NCBI RefSeq assembly: GCF_000485595.1
Contig: NW_014577250.1
Coordinates: 161,174 to 192,996, forward strand
Length of the DNA: 31,823 nucleotides
Reading direction: 5' to 3'
Source of the DNA: Priapulus caudatus
Taxonomy: Eukaryota; Priapulida; Priapulimorpha; Priapulimorphida; Priapulidae
The position numbers and the translations under genes are program-made. Of the stretch, positions 1 through 11,837 are shown one piece after another. A model generated the notes under the pieces. It made no database searches, was not told where the DNA came from, and saw nothing but the letters and a program-made list of their open reading frames with translations. Each line of letters opens with the position of its first letter. Position 1 is the first letter of the stretch.

Positions 1-298
1 TCACTGGTAAATCGATAGGTGGGCAATATATATAGAAGTGTGTGATAATGCTTAGATTACCACAATTAAAAGCATGGAAAGTTTATCACTGGCAAATCGA
101 TAGGTGGGCAATATATATAGAAGTGTGTTATAACGCTTAGATTACCCCAATTAAAAGCATGGAAACTTTATCACTGGTAAATCGATAGGTGGGCAATATA
201 TATAGAAGTGTGTGATCACGTTCAGATTACGACAATTAACAGCATGGAAGCTTTATCACTAGTAATTATAAATCGATTGGTGGGCAATATATATCGAT
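1..298. repeat. 85-bp tandem repeat, about 3.5 copies
   Basis: Near-identical 85-bp units begin at 1, 86 and 171. A shortened fourth copy from 256 carries a few extra bases. The shared core is aatcgataggtgggcaata. The array is cut by the window edge. Confidence 0.93.
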
Positions 299-516
299 GG
301 CTGTCAGAAGGACACCATACATTAGTTGCTTGTAGATGAACAGTATGAGAGAATCATGTACACTGTAAGAAAATTGCCAGAATGACAACACATCAGGCTG
401 CCATGTAGACACCATATATAGGTATATGTAGGATGAACAACATGTACAAGTGGTTGGCAAAAGGAAACCATGTACAGATGGATGGCAGGGGGGAGGGCAC
501 TGAACGGATAGTGTGA

Positions 517-638
517 GGGTAGGTAGGTAGGTAGGTAAGTATGGGTAAGTAAGTAGGTAGGTAGGTAGGTAGGTAGGTAGGTAGGTAGGTAGGTAGGTAG
601 GTAGGTAGGTAGGTAGGTAGGTAGGTAGGTAGGTAGGT
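517..638. repeat. (GGTA)n microsatellite
   Basis: About 30 copies of a tetranucleotide with a short interruption near 537-553. Open frames on the minus strand across it (Pro-Thr-Tyr-Leu repeats) are products of the repeat. Confidence 0.97.
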
Positions 639-760
639 GAGCAGGAAGTGTAGGCAGAGAATAGGTGCATGACATGTGGACATGCATGATGGTGTGCATG
701 AAGGCAACACAAAAGGTTCGTGGCAAGATTCTTGACGACCATGCTCCACTTTTCTCTCAC

Positions 761-862
761 CTTCGGATGCCTGTTGACTTTCCAGACGGTTAAACAGCCA
801 GTCCAGTCTGACAGAATCAGCAAACTGTGCGCAGTTGGAATGATTCCCCTTTATCATCGCCG
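761..862 (-). CDS. RyR: RyR exon n (last exon in window)
   Basis: 102 nt: two bases, 33 codons, one base. Acceptor attttgacag, donor gtgaga. It encodes [17 protein letters not shown] then [27 protein letters not shown] matches RyR RIH closely. Nothing below 761 fits the next expected exon, so the gene continues past the left edge. Confidence 0.96.
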
Positions 863-3800
863 CTGTCAAAATAAACATCGCAACAAAATCAGAAAACGAA
901 CTCACACTCTTTCCTTAGGAGATGAGGAAAGATAAGTAAAACTTAAATTGATTGCCTGTCTCATCTTGAAATGTTTCATGTTTCATTAACTACTTTGACC
1001 ATTCAAGCCGCTAAGCAATGAGCCATAAGCAACGCTGCACAGATAAAACCAGTGCTGAAATGTAATACTCTTCTCTGCTTACTCTGTTCCTAGACGAAAT
1101 AACATGATGACGAGAATAGCATAACATATCACTGCTACAGACCACCAGTATAAATCAGGGGTGGGATAAACTGGTGCGAATATTCTAAAGATCTACTACG
1201 CCAACAAAAACCTTATTAGATTTTACCTCAAATTAAAAACGATTAGAACTAATTTATTAAATTGATGTGAGTCCCAGGTGTGAGCGGTAAAGTAAGGCTG
1301 TTAGCTCACCGAGCAACAGATAAAGAGAGCTAGAGATGTCCTCCCACATTTGGCCTGCCTCCTCGCCGGCAACAGCAGCGAAGTAGCTGGGGCTCTGGTA
1401 CATGCTGAACTCATCGATGACCTCGAGGACCAGAGCTATCATGCCCTGAAAATGATGCCGTCGTTATATCGTGATAATCCTTTATATGTTATATGTTAAA
1501 TGTTATATGATCAATGTTATATGTTATATGTTAAATGTTATATGATCAATGTTATATGTTATACGTTATACGTTATATCCGTCTGTTCATCTCGATGTTG
1601 AGAGTGCATTTAACTGCATAGAAGCGATAAGAGAATAATATCATCTTACAATGCTAATAAATCAAAAATATACGTTTCGCATCAGCGTGTGTCGGGCTAC
1701 AGTTTACTGAGGGCAAAAAACTGTTATTATGGATGTGAAATGGACGGCAGAGAGCCACGAGCAGTTTTTGTTCTTCTACAGCCACCAGCCAAGCTACTAT
1801 CATTATATCCAAGGTTCCCCAGCTCATCCACTATGTGCTCACGTCAAAATTTCAGATTATAACATATACAGTTTTTAGCTTCACCTACTATGTTTAGTAG
1901 TGTTCGTTAAAAAAAAAAATCCTGCACCTATTTAGTTTACAATTACATCTGATCAATACGTGTACCAACGTCTGAAATATAATAACATCTGACATACTCA
2001 TGAAATAACACATCATGTAAGGATGCAATAACATTGGATATACACATGATAATATATATGTTTTCTGCTATAAATTATAACTGAGTCGTTTACACACTCG
2101 AGGTAGTGACCGTAAATATGGATCTCACCTCCTCCTGAAACAGGTCCTGTCTATTCCTCAGTGCCTTCAGTTTCTGCTGCTTCTCCTCGTGTTCTGCAAC
2201 CATGGCAACCATCAGTCAGGTCAAAAGTCAACACCAAGAGGGAGCTTAGGCACACCATTGACAACAACTGTTCCTTTAACTAACGTAGCAGTGGTAGATC
2301 ATGTCAAGCATTTTCAGAGATTAGATTATAATAAAGGCCAATGCAGGACGTTTGATCAGGATGATTGAGATGTTGGGTCACATGAAATGCTAAAGTAGAT
2401 GAGGATAACTCACAAACTGAATAATGATTGTACCAGCTGAATAACAATTAAATATTACATAGGCCTATATATATATATATATAGACAAACATATATGATT
2501 ATTGAGAAATGGTTTAAATACTTCCACATTGATACATCATCTACTATTACTGATCGTCAACAACGATTATAAAATTGTTTTTATTAAGCAAATTAAACTG
2601 TGTTAAAGTTGGCTACACACCAGTGCCTTCTGGTGGCTGTTCAAAGTACAGAATCAGATCGCCTAGGCACATGACAACTTCATTGAGATTAATCCTGTGC
2701 CACAGTGCACTCTCTGCTCCATCAGTCTGCAGTGAGTTCAAAGCCCTGTAACCATAGCAACAAACCAAATTTAGTTTGACAATAAAAATAATATGTATGG
2801 TTTTAATGTGCAGTTTAAACTATTTGAATATTACACGTGCTGACCCATAACGCTTTTTGAAAAGCAGCCGGTATACACCACAGCTGTTAATATATATTTC
2901 TTTCTTCACTTAGTGAGCCATACCGAAACCTCAAATGCAGTATTTACCACAGGTTTATTGAACAAATTGGAACACTCTGGCTACTTTGGGTCGTGTATGA
3001 GCATGATTCATATAATTTCATCCAAATTTAACGCCAAAACGCCTTGAATTATGATCTCACACAACCTGTTTGGTCACAAGAAGGATGAAACTGCCAGGTA
3101 CAAAAACAAATGAACCAGAAGTGTGGTTAATATAGTTTTACTGCCTGTTTTCCCACGACAGCGACGCCGAACCTGGACTGAATAGCTACCACGCACATGT
3201 GCTACAGTATGAGCACACCAAAATAGGCAGCGCAGAAATCAGAGCTGCAAAACGTTTGGCTGGCAGCTAACAAACAACTTTAGAGAAAAGTGAAACGCGT
3301 GAGCAAGTGCAATGGCAGATGCTGAATATTTCAGCTGCTTTCTGAGTGTGTCAGTCAATTAGTGGAGGAAACATCGCCTGAAATAACACTAATATATTCA
3401 CAGATACATATTATATACATCACTTTTTTTCATAATTTATTATTGTTGTTTTCATTATAATATAATGAGATATTAGAGTACTAAGTATCCTTTTGTTGGT
3501 CAGAAATATACTTGTTATAATATAAGCTGTCTCCAATCAGCTTAGTAATGGTGGTTATTGTACGCTATTGGTGGTTAGGGGCTAACAGACACCTGAGAGG
3601 GTGCATCACGAGGAATCAAGGACGGCTACCTGACGAGTCGGTTGAAGATCGAGGAGCACTTGCGGATGACGCGCGCCGAGCGAGATTCCTCCTCCTGCGC
3701 CATCACCACCGTGAAGCCATCGTCCATGTGTCCCTCCTCCAGCATGACCGCTATCTTCTCCTCCACGCGACCAACGCCCTTCTTCTTCGTCTGGTGCGTC

Positions 3801-6800
3801 TGAGAAAATCGCATCGTAGGAAGCCGAGATTTATTGGAATGCCTCGTTGTTCCCGCCCCGCGTTATAAATTTCCCATTTATGGAAGCAGTTCGCGAGACT
3901 TCTTCATCACCTCTCATCGTACCTGATGGCACTACACACACACACCTATCATACCTACTATACATACTATCACTATACGGCCACCACACCTAATACTAGT
4001 ACACCCATCAAACTTTATACCACTACACAAGCGCATGCACGCACGTACGTGCGCACGCGTAATATCTAATACCACTATACAACCACCCACTATACCTAGC
4101 ATATTTATTAGCACCACATATCTACATGCAATAACACTACACACCAACTCACTATATCTACCATTCATACAAAACTTGATACCTAATCCACTACACACCC
4201 ATTAATAATATCCACTATAAACTCTATACTGCTACACACCTAACATTCCTAATGCCAATCCACCCAACTACCATACCTTACACCACTACATACCTACACC
4301 CACTGCACCACACATACCATATCTACTAATACCAACTGCAACTACATGTGTTTTAACAGCCTTCGCAGGCATTCAGACTAGAACGTGCACAGCTACATCA
4401 GTCCCATACAATCATAAAATATAATATATAATATATACAGGAGTCTATCAATATTGATAGACTCCTGATTGATAGACTCCTGATTGATAGACTCCTATTG
4501 ATAGACTCCTGATATATATTATAATATATAATATAATAAATCATAAATCATGTACCTCATAGGACAGCCAGAGGCCGGTGTGTACGTGCTGAATGAACGC
4601 CATCGAATCAGAGTACTTGACCTGTGCCGAGCCCATGCCCTCCTCCTCCTTTTCATCCAAGCTAACCTTCTTGTCATCCTGACCAGACAAATAAAGAAGA
4701 GGTTCACGTATGTATGAAATTTGTCACACAGTCAAAAATTCTATAGACAATGGAAGAAGGGGCGTGAAGAGAATCGATACAACATGGTGGTTGCGCAGTT
4801 TGCCTTGTTATTTCACTGCTTGATTGTATGCTCATCATTACAAAATGTGCACCAACTTCTACACTTACACATAGCTACTTCATAAGACATAGGTTCTTTG
4901 CGACTTAGTATACAGAAGTGTATTGCCAGACAAAACACTTACTAGCAAACTTGACTTCAATAATTTTTTACCAAGTACTTTTTACCACATAAAAATAGAC
5001 ACGATAGTTTCACACGAAAATTCACTATGCCAGCCATGGTCAAATTACATAAATCTTGTAACAATCGACAAGAACTCAACACTACATTATGTATCGATAT
5101 AGACAACAGATATGTGTAACTTGATAACAAATATTTCAGGCATATAACACTTCATTCGAGGCTGCTTCACACGACTAGTATAATGACAACCCAATTCACA
5201 ACTGAAACAAAATAATCGATTACAAACAATTACAAATCTACAACATTTAATCGATAATGATCGAGTATTCGATCAAATTCAACGACAACGAGGATGGTAG
5301 CAGCAGACCTTGAACTGTCGCAGGCAGAAGGCAGTCGTCTCGACGTCGGCGTTGTCCCTGCTCACGAGGTTCAGCAGGTTGTCCTGATTGACACACAGGT
5401 AGCGGCCCGTCGTGATGTGACGGATGCGGCACAGGTTGGCCCAGCCGACGAACGCACTGCTCCACCTACGCGCAACGCGAAACACGGTCAGTGGATGGTC
5501 GCGGACAGGCGTAGTCAGTTGTGGATGGTCGTTGACAGTCGTTGACAGTCGTAGTCAGTCATTGGACGGTCGTGAATAGTCGTGGACAGTCGTGGACGGT
5601 CGTGGTCAGTCGTGAACGGTCGTGGAGTCGTGGACGATGGTGGTCAGTCGTGAATGGTCGTGGACTGTCGTGGTCGGTCGTGAACGGTCGTGGTCAGTCG
5701 TGAACGGTCGTGGACGGTCGTGGACAGTCGTGGTCGGTCGTGAACGGTCGTGGACGGTCGTGGTCAGTCGTGGACGGTCGTGGACGGTCGTGGTCGGTCG
5801 TGGACAGTCGTGGACAGTCGTGGACGGTCGTGAACGGTCGGTCGTGAACGGTCGTGGACGGTCGTGGTCAGTCGTCAACAGTCGTGGACGGTCGTGGACG
5901 GTCGTGGACGGTCGTGGACGTTCGTGGACGGTCGTGGACGGTCGTGGACGGTCGTGGTCGTGGACGGTCGTGGACGGTCGTGGACAGTCGTGGTCAGTCG
6001 TTAACAGTCGTGGACGGTCGTGGACGGTCGTGGACGGTCGTGGACGGTCGTGGTCAGTCGTTAACAGTCGTGGACGGTCGTGGACAGTCGTGAACGGTCA
6101 CGGACGGTCGTGGTCGGTCGTGAACGGTCGTGGACGGTCGTGGTCGGTCGTGAATGGTCGTGGACAGTCATGGACAGTCGTGGACGGTCGTGGTCGGTCG
6201 TGGACAGTCATGGACGGTCGTGGTCGGTCGTGAACGGTCGGTCGTGAACGGTCGTGGACGGTCGTGGTCAGTCGTCAACAGTCGTGGACGGTCGTGGTCG
6301 GTCGTGGACGGTCGTGGACGGTCGTGGTCGGTCGTGAACGGTCATGGTCAGTCGTCAACAGTCGTGAATGGTCGTGGACGGTCGTGGTCGGTCGTGGTCA
6401 GTCGTCAAGTCGTGGTCGGTCGTGGTCAGTCGTGAATGGTCGTGGACAGTCATGGACGGTCGTGGTCAGTCGTGAATGGTCATGGACAGTCGTGGACGGT
6501 CGTGGTCAGTCGTGAATGGTCATGGACAGTCGTGGACGGTCGTGGTCAGTCGTGGACGGTCGTGGTCAGTCGTGGACGGTCGTGGTCAGTCGTGGACGGT
6601 CGTGGTCAGTCGTGGACGGTCGTGGTCAGTCGTGGACGGTCGTGGTCAGTCGTGGACGGTCGTGGTCAGTCGTGGACGGTCGTGGTCAGTCGTGGACGGT
6701 GGTGGTCAGTCGTGGCCGGTTGTGGACAGTAAACACGCTCACATCTGTTCCACGCGAGGTTGCCCGGTGATTACCAGTGCCGCACAGTCTCTCATACACT

Positions 6801-9800
6801 CATACATGCGTACCATGAGCTGACAAGCCTCACTGGCACAACCACATACAATCAATCTTTCTAATCTTCGTAACCTTTGTAATGGCACAATCCCATTCGG
6901 TGTTTCATAGGAATTCCGGACTATCAGAGTTTATGCACTGGGAGTCTGGGGAAAATTCACTAGTAACTTGAGGAAAGGTTCAGAGGAATCTTGCATATTG
7001 TTTTGGTTCAATATACTAGCATGTCCTTATTAGTACCTAGCAACTTTGTGGTCTGATCTACCATATAGAGTTTATAGAAAACATCAGTTTATCGAAGAAG
7101 TGCCAATAGCAGTTAGCTTAACGTCTTTCTCAGCCTTTGAGTATAACCATCATTGAGAAATTCCTTGTGACACATAGCTCCACCTATTTTCATGATTACT
7201 GAGGTCGCGCTATCACCGCTAGCCGACGATCAACCATTCTCGGTTGTCGTGGTTACCACGTGAAGCCGACGGTACGTACTTTGTTCGGATGAGTTCGAGT
7301 CTCCACAGCGATCTTGCTTGGTTCATTACCTCACCACTCTCATACAGCACCGACCTGCAGCAGAAACAGCCTGCCTCGTAAACATGGTTCCCATGTCACC
7401 TCAATAGAAGAGAACACACTACATATACATATGTAACACTAGACAGAGTGCACTCACGGAGAGTGCATACCTCCGCCAGCGACATACGTCATACGCCATA
7501 TGACTCACGAACACACAAATAAGATACGATATACGCCAGCATACTGACATGTACACGCTGGCTTGCTGGCTTGCTGCTCGCTCGCTCGTAGCAGCCGCTC
7601 GTTGCTGCTGCTCGCTCACATGTACACGCTTGCTGGCTTGCTGCCCACTCGCTCGTAGCAGCAGCAACCGTAGCAGCCGCTCGTTGCTGCTGCTCGCTCA
7701 CATGTACACGCTCACTGGCTCGCTGGCTGACGTGCTAATATCGATCGCGCGAACACACGAACACACTAACACACGAACACACGCACACGAGAGCGAAAAC
7801 ATAACCTCATCCAACTCCGTTGGGCGGAGGTAATAACAGTACTGCATGTCAGTATATCGGCAAAATGTAAAGAATAAATGGTTGATTCCATAAAAAAACC
7901 AGCAACTTAATTATGTATAATAATTATGTATTAGATTTATTATTATGCCTACTGATTTTCACATAGTAGGGGCTGCACTAGGTGGCCACTCTCGGTGGTC
8001 AAAAAATACTTGGTCTCACATGGAAAAAGGTGTCATATGAAGGAAGTAGTGCCAGAGGTATGATGTTTACTAAACAGGGGTTTTATTAGAAGATGGTTAA
8101 TTACTTGTCCGAGGTTTGAGGCCTACTCTGTCTCACATAGCAGGGTTACTATAAGAACGTGTTGCTATCACGGATCTGTCATTTACTCAATTTGTATAGT
8201 TGGTTATTGGTTCTTATATATTGGTTAGTTATTAAGTTATTAGTTATTAGATGCACTTTGGAAGGCTATCACAATCACCCATTTGGAGGCGCTCCGCTTG
8301 GGGAAACAAAAATACACATTCGTTAATTAACATTTTCATAAATGCACAAATACCCAGACATTAGACATAAACTCACTTTGTTTCCGAGTCTGCTGGTGGA
8401 ACTGTGAGGCATTCGTCGACGTTCTTGAAGAATCTCAGCACGTCAGCTCCGAACACACTACCTGTGCAGTCATTACAACACAAACAAGCATTTATTTCGA
8501 ACACTCGTTTTTCCCACTTTTACGACACTTACTGATATTGCTTCAGTAACAGCAACTGATGAGAGTAACACTAACATGTCGCAGGGGCAAATCGTGAATA
8601 CCCCCAACACGACCAAATACAGACTGTGGCTATCGTTCAGTTCAAACGCTTAAATGTCAAACGTAATACACAACATAATGATTTCTTCCCCAAGAATTCC
8701 TCTGCTAGATGGCTCCTTTTGCTTGAAGTCTTTTAACCCATGCTACCTGTATAGATTCCGATGGCCTCATGCTATAACTACACGTTGCTGATGTCTTACA
8801 GTTAATGTGCTCTTACATGAAGATAAATTAACAGATAAATAACATTTCAATATTCAGCTAAACTAATTACAACTAAATTGATCAAATGCTAGTTTCAAAC
8901 AACGTGCCGCAAATTACGTTCCACCAACTGTTATAAATTCAGGACACCATTTTGTGATCCAGTGCAAATAATTTCTCAGGAAATGGCAAGTCGACCACCA
9001 GATAGTTTATACCTGGGGAAAACATAGCCTAAAGCTTTCACGAGGAGACGCCGTCGCACGATCAACGTACCCAATGTCTTTGCTCGTATGCTGCCCGAGC
9101 ATACTGTGCTGACGCTCCACAGAGTCTGGTGGAATGAGGCTATAACGACCGCCCTGTTCTGTGTCTTCGTCGTGTGCTGAAACGGCAGAAGCGAGACACT
9201 CGGTCACGTTTCCCTGACACCGGTAGCATCACCGAGGACAGAGCTCTCACTCTATCCACATCAAGACAGAGGTAAAAAAAAAGTTGGAATGTCCGAATGC
9301 AACGGGGTCGGAAAGGCTAGATGTGTACTCAGTCTTACATAGTACTGTGTTAATTAGAAGGTGGTTACTGTGGAAGACTCAGCAGGGGTTTCAATAGAAG
9401 CCTGTTACAGCTAGAGATGTGAAACCTACTGAGTCATATACAGCAGGGGTTTCATTAGAACGTGGAACTGCTAGGGTGCTAGGGCCAAACATCTACAGAG
9501 ACTCACACAGCTGGTTTCATTAGAGGTTGCCAACTTCGAGGTGGGCCACTCAAGTCATTGGCCTATGTGTTTACATTGTCTGCCACCTGATATGTCTGGT
9601 TGTCCTCTATCAGTATTTTAGGTGTTTTGAATCGGTCTCATAAGGTTTTGCACTAGCGTAGCTACTCTAAGAAGTAACTGCGTACAAAGCAAGTAAGGCT
9701 GCAAAAAAGAGTAATCATCTGCTATTCTACATGCACGTTTATGGATTAGTCAAACGGACACGTACCAAGTATCTCTCAGTGGCCACACTGACCAGAATGA

Positions 9801-11802
9801 CATCATCACCAACTCGGACCTTTTCACCCTCAGACCGCTGCTTGGATGCTGGATGGATGGTCCACCAGCAACTCTCACCTGATAGGCAGAAAGTGTAAAG
9901 AGTAGAGACGAATTATATTGTCTGGCAATTACTTTCTTATCGTACAGCACTTTATGTAAAGTATCAGCTTTGCTTAGAGTAGTACTTCGCTATTTAGCTG
10001 CAATTCAATGCTTACTGGTACACTATCTGTAACTGAATCAGCGACACAGTATCTATACAGTAAAATGTTATTTAGTCTAGAGTATATTGGCTTGCTTACG
10101 ATATAACGCCTTGTTTATAGTACAGGGATCTACGGTGGGTGACATACAGTTCCTACTCCATTCAAGGCATCACCTCTTCCAAGATGGCATATTTAACTGT
10201 GGTGCTATGCCATGTTGAATGATTTAAAACATAATGCTTTGGTAAGGAAAATTGTGAACAGGCAAGGAGCCGGCCTTATAAACATTTTACTTCCGATTTC
10301 TTGCCCTTCATAAGATGTGCAAGCATCCGAAACCTCCCACCCAGGACAGCCATGTTGCATTCGCTGAAGATGCTTACGTAGATCTGGCACGCGCTATTCC
10401 TAAAGCCGGCTGCAGGCATCTTGCATGCACTAACATTAATCACATGGCCTTTGCCGCTTTTGCGTATTATCGAGGGGGTAATCGGTGAAAATGCGCCAGC
10501 ACACACAGTGTATAAAGGCATCCTCGGACGATATTGACAAACAGCGCCTCAATTTTATAGAGATGCGAAACAGGACGCGGAAAGCTAAAGATGTCAATGT
10601 CACGCCGAGGTCACTATGTTTATTACTTCAGGCGTGCGCGTCGGAAATCCACACGAGGCAATTTTTCATAATTTTTACCCGACAATACGGAGATACCCCC
10701 CCACCACTTAGTGAGTTTTTGAGACTGTCTGTAGTCTGGTCACCAGCTGGGCAGACTCGGTGTCTGTTTATAGGAACACCGATACGTTCCCTTGCTTCTA
10801 GCTCCACGCCAGACGAGGGATTGAGTTATATGCCTAGTTGATGAAGATGCAGCCACAAATCCTGCTTCCTCGCGAATTTCGTTATATTGTAGCGCGGTTT
10901 TTCTGGTAGCATTCCAACTGCGTTATATGTGTTCACCGCAAAATGGCCACTAGTGCCAACAACTCTCAACATTGCTCGATAAGCGATCATTCACTGCTAC
11001 TGATATCTACTTGCCACCACGCACAGCTCATAACATCACTTGAAATTTAGCAGTAAAACCTATGCTATCTAATAGGGAAATCTCCGTAGGCCTATGTGTG
11101 CCTATGGCACGAAACTATGATACAACCTACAGTGCGTTTTTTTCTCACTACAAGTCAAAATACAAATTGTATAAATATGCAATAACTTGTCAGCAAAAAC
11201 TTTTCAGCGAAAATCATGCTTAAACACTGGCTTCCCATCTGATAGCCGTGACAAGTAAGTATCCTTAATTGTAACAGAAAGGGAGATATCAATAAAAAAG
11301 CTACCTATTCTGTTCCCAACCGGCATGTAATTTTCAAAATACTTGCTCTAGTTGCAGGAGAAAAGTATCGTTACTACCTAAGCACCATAAGCAATAAGCA
11401 CGACGAACAATACCGACTGAAATATACTCTCTGAAAAACATAAAGCAAGTCAAAACTGAAACTATGGAATTACCGAAGGAATTAAAATATTTTGATCGCT
11501 GCCATGTTTTTCACGATAATAATTACACGCAGGTAGGCATGTGACCTTGGCTTCACTAGCACGGGAAATGAGGATAGAACAGTACATAGACACAATGGAT
11601 AGAAGTCACTGCCTGCTGAGCGCAGAACGTGATAACAAACAATGAGTGGAGGTTTTGCAATCGGAGATTGACGCTCAATCGTCACCCATAGCGTGGATTG
11701 TGAAGAAGTCAAGTATGCAACCTGTCATGTAAATTAAGAAATGTATTTTTCATGGTCTTGAGTGAAATAACTATGGATACAATTACTAAGTAATTTACAC
11801 AT

Positions 11803-11837
<35 letters not shown>

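Noticed and set aside
517-638. Possible CRISPR-like array from regular short repeats at the left end
   Set aside because: It is a continuous tetranucleotide microsatellite without unique spacers, in animal DNA.
5622-6823. Plus-strand open frames with [10 protein letters not shown]-type repeats, and a minus-strand frame with [10 protein letters not shown] repeats
   Set aside because: Direct products of the 10-bp minisatellite inside an intron; several frames are open at once.
9007-9207. 66-codon minus-strand frame spanning exon e
   Set aside because: It is a different phase from the RyR reading; only the phase-0 reading of 9071-9176 matches the family and joins both neighbours.
10205-10841. 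Overlapping open frames of 61-118 codons on both strands, considered as a zinc-finger or THAP remnant
   Set aside because: Cysteine and histidine spacing did not fit any such domain, and no transposon border was visible.
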